Positions 7,615 through 14,535 of a DNA stretch of 42,799 nucleotides are shown here, piece after piece (the stretch's first letter is position 1; each line of letters starts with the position of its first letter). The stretch is from contig DAHXNH010000346.1 of assembly GCA_027365485.1 (NCBI GenBank), positions 1 to 42,799 of the forward strand. Reading direction: 5' to 3'. The notes under the pieces were generated by a model, which saw only the letters and a program-made list of their open reading frames with translations, was not told the origin of the DNA and did no database searches. The position numbers were made by a program, and so were the translations under genes. The DNA comes from Clostridiales bacterium. GTDB taxonomy: Bacteria > Bacillota > Sulfobacillia > Sulfobacillales > Sulfobacillaceae.

Positions 7615-9174
7615 TCAAGGTTTCAGACGACGAGAAATCCGCTGCAGCCCTGATTGCAGACGGGATCGGTCTCTCGGGTCTAACAGCGGCAACTTGGCGA
7701 GTGCCCAAACATAGCCGGCCCAACTGACTACGAGGACCATGGCGACGCGGAAGATGAGAGTCCATCCATGACTGGTCGCGGTGATGTCGAGGAGACGAGG
7801 GAGTCCGACTTGCAGCAGGGAAAACCCTATCATCGACAGTCCGAGCCAGGCTAGTTTGGTTCCATCGATCATCGGGCGGGTACGCTGGCCGAGACTTTTT
7901 CGCAAGAACCAAAACAATAGCCCTGCCCGGAGCCACCAGGCGATGCTGGTGGCCAGGGCCAATCCTGTGGCCTTCAAGGGGTGAATGAGCAGCAAATCGC
8001 CAGCAATATTGAGTGCCACGGTGGATAAGCTAATCCAGGTAATCGAACGGGTTTTTCGTTGGGCGAAGAGTGCCCGCGAAAGATACGTTCCATAGCCGCC
8101 CGCGGGAATGCCTAAAGACCACCCTATCAGCGGGCCCAAGGTCAGAGTCCGTGAATGGGCAGAAAAATTACCATGCTGATAAATGGCGCCCAAGATCGGC
8201 CCTGGAAGCCAGAGGAAAGTTAACGTCACCGGTATTGCGACCGCCGCGACCAAGATAAACCCCCGGGCCAGCAGGTCGTCGTATTCTTCTCGTTGCACCG
8301 CATTCCAATGGGCGGACAGTCGCGTGAAAACGGGTTGCGCGAAGCTCTGCAAAAGGACTGCGGTGGGCAATTGGCTCAGGACTTGAGAGTAGTTGAGCGC
8401 AGCAATGCTGCCGGTGACGAGAGAGGAGGCTAAAATGCGGTCGACCAGGATGCCGACGGTGGTCACCGAACTCGACATGAGGAAAGGTGGAGTGAGGGAG
8501 AGCATTCGCCGAGTCAGGGGATGACGGATACTGGGCCGCCATCCTAATCGAACACCCAAGCGATGGACGGTAATGAAAAGATAGAGAGTTTGGCAGAACA
8601 CCGCCAAAGTGAAGCCGTACGCCACGCCGCGAATCCCTAAGAGGAATCCGACCACGAGGACGGGCAGGCTGGCCACCCGAAGGACGCTGGTAATGATTGC
8701 CGCTACACTCGATTCGGAAAAAGCTTCGCGACTGCGCAGAATGCCGACTAAGTAGCCGTTCCAGGACCAAAACACAATGGTGGGAAGTAAAATGCGGGTC
8801 ATGGAGACCGTGAGTCCAAACTTTAGACCCGAAAAACTTGGCGCAATCAGATGAATAAAAGGGGCAGTAAACCCGTACCCCAGTGCGACCAAGACCAAAG
8901 CGAACAAAGTGACGACGGTAAACGACTCTTGCAAAAACTGCCTGACGTCTAGGCCGCTGTACTCGGTTTCCGCTCCGGCCAGGGTGGGCACCAATACGTT
9001 AGACAACCCGGAATCGATGGCGGCAAACAAGCGGTTAGGAATGACGCTGGCCATCAGCCAGGCATCTTCCTTAAGCGTCGTGCCGAAAAAGGCGGCCATC
9101 AGCCATTCTCGAACTAAGGAAATGATTTTGGTCAATAATGTTGCCACCGCTACGATCGCGGTCGAAAGCGCCAT
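7615..9174 (-). CDS. MurJ/MviN-like lipid-linked oligosaccharide flippase
   Basis: A polytopic membrane protein of about 519 residues with 13-14 hydrophobic segments, of the MOP/MviN family. The N-terminal signature LLTKIISLVREWLMAAFFGTT matches the LLSRxxGLxREilxAxxFG motif of MurJ. The basic TM2-4 region and the charged loop RLSAHWNAVQREEYDDLLARG are also typical. It should flip undecaprenyl-linked precursors (lipid II or another wall or capsule polymer). The ATG at 9174 has no ribosome site. A perfect AGGAGG (9223-9228) lies 48 bp upstream in an open frame without ATG, GTG or TTG, but with an ACG at 9214-9216 at ideal spacing, so the protein may start there (14 residues longer). Downstream it leads into the CAP-domain gene. 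Confidence 0.85.
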   Translation of the reverse strand: MALSTAIVAVATLLTKIISLVREWLMAAFFGTTLKEDAWLMASVIPNRLFAAIDSGLSNVLVPTLAGAETEYSGLDVRQFLQESFTVVTLFALVLVALGYGFTAPFIHLIAPSFSGLKFGLTVSMTRILLPTIVFWSWNGYLVGILRSREAFSESSVAAIITSVLRVASLPVLVVGFLLGIRGVAYGFTLAVFCQTLYLFITVHRLGVRLGWRPSIRHPLTRRMLSLTPPFLMSSSVTTVGILVDRILASSLVTGSIAALNYSQVLSQLPTAVLLQSFAQPVFTRLSAHWNAVQREEYDDLLARGFILVAAVAIPVTLTFLWLPGPILGAIYQHGNFSAHSRTLTLGPLIGWSLGIPAGGYGTYLSRALFAQRKTRSITWISLSTVALNIAGDLLLIHPLKATGLALATSIAWWLRAGLLFWFLRKSLGQRTRPMIDGTKLAWLGLSMIGFSLLQVGLPRLLDITATSHGWTLIFRVAMVLVVSWAGYVWALAKLPLLDPRDRSRLQSGLQRISRRLKP

Positions 9175-9222
9175 GCTCGAACGTTTGGGTTGGGCCCGAT
9201 TGCCGGAACTTTGCGTAGGTAT

Positions 9223-9228
9223 CCTCCT
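9223..9228 (-). promoter_or_regulatory. Ribosome-binding site without a canonical start codon
   Basis: AGGAGG on the minus strand. The only start-like codon at normal spacing in the MurJ frame is ACG (9216-9214); the first ATG is 48 bp away. Confidence 0.5.
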
Positions 9229-9609
9229 TAAACGTGGGTCACAATAGGGTTAGAATACCATATAGAACCGTGCGCTAATCGAGTCCCGGGGGGATTTTGC
9301 CCTTCTGGCTTTTCGGGCGAGCCAACCGGGAGACTTGTGAAGCCCCGGGGCTGAAAATCTTGCGCATAAATTCTTGGTGGCGTTGTCAATAGGAGACCTG
9401 AGATATTTTCTCGGATTGGCCGGTTTCCCGCCTCACCTTTTAGGGGTGAGGCGGGAAACCGGCCGCCGTTGCTCTCGGGTGATCGATATTTCGCTGGTCC
9501 GATGCCGATCTTGACTTACATGACTTACCATCAGGCCCCGGGTGAGGACCGTGAGAGAGGCCGAGCGGCCTGAAATCCGGTCCATCTCCCAGCGGGCCCC
9601 TGTCTCATC
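9229..9609. other. Intergenic region with a perfect hairpin
   Basis: About 380 bp between the MurJ-like gene and the broken transposase. Besides the hairpin at 9418-9464 I see only a weak A+T-rich promoter-like stretch near 9250-9265 (minus strand) that could drive murJ. Confidence 0.5.
9418..9464. repeat. Perfect 20-bp inverted repeat
   Basis: GGCCGGTTTCCCGCCTCACC and its exact complement, separated by 7 nt. Neither strand has a T-run after the stem, so it is not a standard terminator. Confidence 0.9.
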
Positions 9610-10891
9610 TTACGCGTCGAAGCCATTGTAATAGTAGGCCAAGCGCACTTTCACCGCGTTGAGGGCCCCGTCGGTGCTCCACCAGTACTCGCGGTATAGC
9701 TCGCATTTGCCCACGTTGATCCGCAGATTCACCGTCCGCATCAGGCGCTCCACCCGACTCGTCGTCTTGCCTTCTAAGCGATGGGTCAACGCGGTAAACC
9801 AATCCGCTTCCGCATTTTCCAGGTAGGTTGCGGCGGCCTGGCAGCCGTGGTCGCGACAATACGCAATCAACGCCGTCAAGCGTTCTCGCTTGGTGGCCAC
9901 TAACGTCTGGATTACGGCCTCGTCTTCGATGCCCGTCCGAATGGCGCAAATAGCGAAGATCCGGCTCATGGTGTGGAGCCATTCCGGGCTCTTGCGCGCT
10001 ACGTGCTGGCGATCCTTCCACAACGCAAACTTCCGTTGATGGGGAATATGCCATAAGCAGCGCTGCACGAGGACCTTCACTTGTCCCTTCAGGCCGTCGA
10101 GAATGGTGGTGTCCCCGTCGGTGACCAGGAGGAACTGTTTAAACGTCTTGAGGGCCGCCAAGCTGGGCCGAAACAAGGCACGCCACCCTCCGTGGTACGA
10201 GCCGATCCCCAGCCCGGCCACCCGGATGCCGCCGCTTTTCTTGGATTGCACGAACACTTTCAGTTCCTTGCCCCGTTTGCCGACCCCTTGAATGCCGACG
10301 CCCGTGCCATCTGCCTCGCCGCGGGGGGCCTCATGTGGATCGACGGCGAAGACGAGCTCTTTGGCCGTCCAAGGTGGTCAGACTGCGCTGACCACCTTGG
10401 ACGGCCTTCCAGATCGTCATTTTATCAATGGTCCAGCCGAAGGTGCTCACAATCTTGGCCCCCACGCGATAGGAGGCCAACGCCCCGACCAATCCCAGCT
10501 TCCGATACACCGCCTTCGGAATGCGTTCCTGGCGCTCCATCCCCAAGAGCCGGCGAGTGAGATAGAACTTGTGCCCACAGACGGAGCACTGGACCTGCAA
10601 CTGGTGGAGGATGACTCACTGGAAGGTGGTCAGAATCTTGGTCGACCGACCGTGCCGGGTTTTCCAAATGAAGGCTTGATCATTCCCACAGTGGTCACAC
10701 GCGAAGGGCTTGTGCGGCCACTGCATGACTTGGTCCGCGTATCCAAGGAGAGCGTTTTGCAAGAAATCCGTGAGAATTTTGGGCAATAAGAGTGCAAAGG
10801 CTGCGAGTAAGGTCATCAATTGGCAGTCCTGAAACGATATTTTAATATGATAATCGTACTCCACTGTGATATTCTTAGACTGTGACACCAT
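9610..10891 (-). pseudogene. Mutator-like DDE transposase, interrupted
   Basis: Minus-strand transposase in three pieces. Piece 1 (10891-10616) begins MVSQSKNITVEYDYHIKIS, carries a CDHCGND zinc-knuckle half and ends at a TGA (10616-10618) lying in frame with piece 2. Piece 2 (CSVCGHKFYLTRRLLGM to WTIDKMTIWKAVQ) stops after an inverted duplication at 10363-10406, which shifts the frame. Piece 3 (to 9610) has FLLVTDGDTTILDGLKG and QRCLWHIPHQRK, the D followed by C-x2-H arrangement of Mutator/IS256-like transposases, and ends RVERLMRTVNLRINVG ... AYYYNGFDA. The intact protein would be about 425 residues. I cannot name the IS family. Terminal repeats were not found; an imperfect CGTCCGTCCTTTC/GGAAGGACGG pair at 10896-10948 may belong to the left end. 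Confidence 0.75.
10363..10406. repeat. Perfect 19-bp inverted duplication inside the transposase
   Basis: GGCCGTCCAAGGTGGTCAG, a 6-nt spacer, then its exact complement. The transposase reading frame differs on its two sides, so it is a secondary insertion or template-switch duplication. Confidence 0.85.
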
Positions 10892-11063
10892 TCTTCGTCC
10901 GTCCTTTCTTTGGGTTGATTGCTCATCCTTAGCCTAACGGAAGGACGGTTTTTTTCAACCCTTGAGGTCCAAGTCTCCTAATATCTACGCTACCAAATTC
11001 TTGAGCGATGCGCCCAGAAGCACTAAGGTAGCCATCGAATATGGCGAAGGAAGGTCCTATTGG

Positions 11064-11315
11064 ATGAACGCGGACAAGCCTCGGATTACGATTGAGTACT
11101 GTACCGCTTGAGGGTTTTTAGAACATGCCACCCGGGTGGTGGACGAAATCTTACGAACCTATAAGAACGCTTTGGGATCTGTGACCATGATTCCGTCATC
11201 GGGAGGCGTCTTTGTTTTGCGCCGGGACGGGAGCGTTATCTTTTCTAAGGCAGAGCAAGGCAGATTTCCCCAGCCCGGGGAAATCGTAGACTTGCTGGTT
11301 GACATCGTTAGCTGA
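11064..11315 (+). CDS. SelW/Rdx-family selenoprotein (TGA read as selenocysteine)
   Basis: Reading through one TGA at 11109-11111 gives an 83-residue protein that matches the Rdx (SelW/SelT/SelH) family over its whole length: RITIEYCTA-U-GFLEHA, then VTMIPSSGGVFVL, then SVIFSKAEQGRFPQPGEIV. The TGA falls exactly at the second position of the family CxxC/CxxU redox motif (C13-T-A-U16), where selenocysteine occurs in many homologues. The frame is otherwise intact, the ATG at 11064 has AAGGAAGG (11048-11055) in front of it and the gene ends at its own TGA (11313-11315). A GC hairpin with a GGG-containing loop begins 17 nt after the TGA. The family is a thioredoxin-fold redox protein of uncertain substrate. 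The alternative is a pseudogene with one nonsense mutation. It overlaps the convergent membrane-protein gene by 8 bp. Confidence 0.78.
11112..11145 (+). promoter_or_regulatory. Candidate bacterial SECIS element
   Basis: Directly after the in-frame TGA: a 5-bp stem CCACC (11128-11132) / GGTGG (11138-11142) with loop CGGGT, starting 16 nt after the stop codon. U-rich and A-rich flanks (TTTTT at 11115-11119, GAAAT at 11145-11149) may extend it. Bacterial SECIS hairpins sit inside the coding region at about this distance and carry G residues in the apical loop. Confidence 0.5.
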
Positions 11316-11808
11316 GATGCCAGTGAAACGGCCCCCAGATATGACTACCTTGTTCGAGGAAGAATCCCGCCACTAGGCCAAAGCCTATCATGGCTAACAG
11401 AAAGAGGATCGGAGTGGCGGGACCTTCTCCGAGCGCAAACAGCCCGGGGTATGGAGCGAGGCCGTTGCGGCTAAGCGGGCTGGCTAGCCCGAGCAGAGGA
11501 AACCCAAAAATCATCATGAATCCCCACCACAAAACGCCAAAGGTGGATCCTTTGAAGGCATAGGATCCCCGAACATTGGGGGCCCACAATTCTGCGAAGG
11601 CCAGGCATAATAAGCACCCTATCAACCACTCTAACCCCAGTCCGAGAAAAGTGGCCCAGCCCATATTTATCGTCAAAAAGCTTCCGTCCCATAGGGCCAT
11701 GTTCAACGGTGGGACCTCCCATAACATAGACAAGTGCAACACGATGGAAAAGACTAAGCTGGCTAAGCCTCCAATCCACACGATGCGCCGTACATAGGGG
11801 GTTTGCAT
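11308..11808 (-). CDS. Small polytopic membrane protein
   Basis: A 166-residue protein with about four membrane segments: VWIGGLASLVFSIVLHLSML, MGWATFLGLGLEWLIGCLLCL, FGVLWWGFMMIFGFPLLGL and ILFLLAMIGFGLVAGFFL. It ends with a short aromatic/histidine tail (HIWGPFHWHLS). I do not recognise the family. GAAAGGAGGCG precedes the ATG at good spacing, so translation is well supported. It converges with the selenoprotein gene. No partner gene on the same strand. Confidence 0.75.
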   Translation of the reverse strand: MQTPYVRRIVWIGGLASLVFSIVLHLSMLWEVPPLNMALWDGSFLTINMGWATFLGLGLEWLIGCLLCLAFAELWAPNVRGSYAFKGSTFGVLWWGFMMIFGFPLLGLASPLSRNGLAPYPGLFALGEGPATPILFLLAMIGFGLVAGFFLEQGSHIWGPFHWHLS

Positions 11809-12340
11809 GATGTTTCGCCTCCTTTCTAAAATAAGAGTGACCCGTTAAAAGTGATCCGGTTCGCTGGCCCTGCCGCTACCCAAGTACCGCAATCGGCCGA
11901 ACTTTTATCCCGAAGCATGGATGGCCTTGTGCTCACTCAGCGGCTTGGTGGTGACCTGCCATCGCTTAGACATACGCAATCCAGGGCTACACATGCGCGT
12001 TCTGACAACCATTTTTAAAATTTTCATGGTCAGCACTTGGCCGCCTTGAGGTGATGGAGCCAGAGAAAACTAACGTAGGGAAGATCGATCGAGAGGACTG
12101 GTGCGAAACCAGACAAATCATGTTGCGGGGATGGCAGCCACGCGCGTTTCAGGGTTCTCGATTCAGATGGTGGGGACTCGTTTATCAAGTCCTAAGCTTA
12201 ACTGCGGTCTGAGCCCATGGTTCAGTGGGTCACGGCGTCGTTAGGCATGTTCGTCGCTCCGCTGAGCAAGAGGGGTGCAAAAGAGCAGCCGTTCTGAGAG
12301 CCGCCGCCCTTCGGCATGGTGCGTTCGCTCCCCAAAGTGG
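11809..12340. other. Intergenic region
   Basis: About 530 bp without a supported gene. A 15-nt string TTAAAAGTGATCCGG (11845-11859) recurs nearly exactly at 21361-21375 and resembles the end repeats of IS21-type elements. From about 12295 onwards the sequence is homologous to the left end of tnpB element A. Confidence 0.45.
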
Positions 12341-12376
12341 GATGACATTATGAGTGAATGGCAGGAGGGTGATGGG

Positions 12377-12670
12377 ATGGAACTCACCTTGACCGCGAAA
12401 ATCCAAGGATATCCGACCCCGGAGCAGGAACTTGCAGTATTTGAGATCCCGTCTGCTCGACGGCCCCTCAAATGCTTAGAACCACGAGAAAACCGTTGGA
12501 TGACCGATGTGAACCATCAGGGCAGAAAGGCACGCGTGTTTCGCTATGGCGGGAAGACGCTTTTCTTGGTGGAAGATCGGACCGGAATTCGGGAAGCCAC
12601 GGAGCGGGTCCGACGGCGCGACCGATACCCGTCGGTGTCGTGGGCGTTTTATCGACTGCGCCAGATTTAA
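12377..12670 (+). CDS. Internally deleted TnpB derivative, copy B
   Basis: A 97-residue ORF with a good ribosome site (AGGAGGG, 12363-12369) and ATG at 12377. Its first 22 residues are a TnpB N-terminus (MELTLTAKIQGYPTPEQE). They are joined in frame to the mid-protein part of TnpB: RRPLKCLEPRENRWMTDVNH, then LFLVEDRTGIREATERVR with the RuvC-II type glutamate. It stops after SVSWAFYRLRQI, before the zinc finger and RuvC-III. It therefore lacks most of the REC-like and wedge parts and two catalytic positions, and cannot be a nuclease. The same deletion junction and hairpin occur in copy A. It may be inert, or a short RNA-binding derivative. Confidence 0.6.
   Translation: MELTLTAKIQGYPTPEQELAVFEIPSARRPLKCLEPRENRWMTDVNHQGRKARVFRYGGKTLFLVEDRTGIREATERVRRRDRYPSVSWAFYRLRQI
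12437..12475. repeat. Hairpin at the tnpB internal-deletion junction, copy B
   Basis: Outer stem ATTTGAG / CTCAAAT (12439-12445, 12467-12473), inner stem CCGTC / GACGG, loop TGCTC. It lies at the same offset from the tnpB start as in copy A. Confidence 0.65.
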
Positions 12671-12751
12671 AACTAGCTCAGAATGACTGAAGCAAACCTG
12701 CAACCAGCATCCTAGGTCAGGCCAAGACTCGCATTCATCGCCATCCACCGG

Positions 12752-14116
12752 TCAATCGTCCGCCAAATTAGTGCTAGTTTCCCCTTCTTCGATCGATTCC
12801 CCGTACTCATCCTCGTCCTCATCACCAGGAAATTGCGTGGGAGCCTTGCCATGGGACTCGACTACGATGGGAGCCGCAATTTTTTGACCCGGTGCAAATG
12901 CCAGGACGGTTAAGAGAAATTCTCCCCAAAAAGGATGATCGTAGGAGTAGGCAAAGGTTTGTCCTACCTTGAAGCCGACGCTAGCGAGTGACGTACTGGA
13001 CGCTTCTAATTCGCCCCCGGGAGCAATGCCGATTTCCGCGATCCTCTGATTGCGACTAAGTGAAAACACCCAAGGATCGCCGTCTTCCCAATCAATCGCT
13101 GATAGCAGCGCTCGGTGCAAATCGGCAAACGTGTCGGTCGATGCAATTGCAATGACCCGGCTGACGTCTGCGTCCACGAATTTAACTTCAATGCGATAGA
13201 CGCCCAGAGGCAGGCTCGGTGCCACCGATGGCACCGAGCCTGCCTGCTTAACCGAGCGGATCATTCCGCCGGTGTTTTCCCAATAGGTTAGGTTGTCGAC
13301 TGCCCACTCCGGATTCTTGGCTTCTAACAAGGCCAAGACCTTGGCCGTAGGACGCTTCGAAAGTCGCTTAAATCCCACTCCACTATGAGACTCTTGTACC
13401 ACCGGAACGGGCTGAAGGAGGATATCAAGCAGAGGGCGTGGTGGCACCGAAGAGTGGTACAGCCCACGCGCCATCAGTTCTCGCGCCACGTCTTCGAGTT
13501 CCATTGGATAACGAGATTTCCCCATAATTTTATTAGCGGCGGATCTGATTGCCTCATCCGAGGAGTCCGCTCGAGGGGTTGCCGCATCACTAGGGCGTAC
13601 TTGAAACTCTGCTTTGGCTCCATCGACACAGGTCACGGTGATGGCCGAAGCGTGGCGGCTCGCAGCAGTTAGCCACGCTCGTAAATTCGGCGACATCTCA
13701 TCTTCGAACGGATCAAGTTCCTTGAGACGGACTTTTAACGACGGTCCTTCTTCAAGATGCCAGGTGACCGCGGAACGTCGACGAATGCGTTCTGGCCAAA
13801 GCAGAGCGATGAGTTCGGGCAACCAAAGCACGAGGGGTACCTCCTCATTTTCAGCAGAGAAAGGTCCCATCGGAAACGGCTGGATCATTCTGGCGCCGGT
13901 GCGAAACACGGGCAAATACACCAGGTAGTGGGTATCGCCCCGGGTAAACTCCCTGTTGTTCGTTGCGAGTTGGTGGATTTTACGGAGTAGTTGATCGCGG
14001 GGCCCGTCGAACTTTGGCAACAACTGGTCGGCTAACTCTTCCACATGCCACCGGCCAGAACCCGTTTTCAATACATTTAGGAGGTCTTCACTGCTGATGG
14101 TCAACTGGGCAGCCAC
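12752..14116 (-). CDS. Protein with C-terminal plasmid pRiA4b ORF-3-like domain
   Basis: About 454 residues, cytoplasmic, no signal peptide. The last 160 residues carry the pRiA4b ORF-3-like fold: YRIEVKFVDADVSRVIAIAS, DTFADLHRALLSAIDWEDGDPWVFSL and FAYSYDHPFWGEFLLTVLA, with an acidic tail (GDEDEDEYGESIEEGE). The N-terminal 300 residues look helical and hold two winged-helix-like stretches (VEELADQLLPKFDG at about 35; PMELEDVARELMARGLY at about 205, HARE-HTH-like). The GTG at 14116 is preferred over the TTG at 14152 because AAAAAAGGA lies in front of it and a TATACT -10 box is at 14144-14139. The domain is often found near mobile DNA; its function is unknown. It stands alone. Confidence 0.75.
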   Translation of the reverse strand: MAAQLTISSEDLLNVLKTGSGRWHVEELADQLLPKFDGPRDQLLRKIHQLATNNREFTRGDTHYLVYLPVFRTGARMIQPFPMGPFSAENEEVPLVLWLPELIALLWPERIRRRSAVTWHLEEGPSLKVRLKELDPFEDEMSPNLRAWLTAASRHASAITVTCVDGAKAEFQVRPSDAATPRADSSDEAIRSAANKIMGKSRYPMELEDVARELMARGLYHSSVPPRPLLDILLQPVPVVQESHSGVGFKRLSKRPTAKVLALLEAKNPEWAVDNLTYWENTGGMIRSVKQAGSVPSVAPSLPLGVYRIEVKFVDADVSRVIAIASTDTFADLHRALLSAIDWEDGDPWVFSLSRNQRIAEIGIAPGGELEASSTSLASVGFKVGQTFAYSYDHPFWGEFLLTVLAFAPGQKIAAPIVVESHGKAPTQFPGDEDEDEYGESIEEGETSTNLADD

Positions 14117-14152
14117 CTTTTGGAATCCTTTTTTCGCTAGTATAGCAGACAA

Positions 14153-14535
14153 ATCGCATCGATAGAGGTTCGGTGCGATCGTGTCGAGACGTGGCTGATC
14201 GCCCGACCGGTCTCGTCTCTTTGTCAGGAAAGCACGCGATAGGCTGTCTCACGCCGACGGCAGTTCGGGAAAGACTGTCGGCGGAGGTGGTCGTCAAGCT
14301 GGCGTGGTCACTTAGGCACTGCAGCGTTCTTATTTTTTGCGCCTAAAGGCGGTGGATTTTGGCACCGGTTTATCAAGTTTGGCTGAATTCGACAGGAATT
14401 TTGCTCCCAGAGAAGGGATTTCCTGTCTCGATAGCGAAATAACTCGTCGACAAGATTATCGGATAGAGTGACCTGATTTGAAGTTTTGGATCGAAATTTG
14501 GATCGCCAATATTCAATATACCATAGGGGGTTTCT
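14153..14535. other. Intergenic region between divergent genes
   Basis: Divergent promoter region of the pRiA4b-domain gene and the transglycosylase gene. It contains an inverted repeat GACAGGAA (14390-14397) / TTCCTGTC (14420-14427) that could be an operator, and A+T-rich sequence from 14470 with TTGGATCG and ATATACC, a possible promoter for the plus-strand gene. Confidence 0.45.

Noticed and set aside
9418-9464. Rho-independent terminator
   Set aside because: The stem is perfect but no T-run follows on either strand.
10081-10789. Plus-strand frames of up to 165 codons across the transposase
   Set aside because: They are antisense to recognisable transposase pieces and are shadows.
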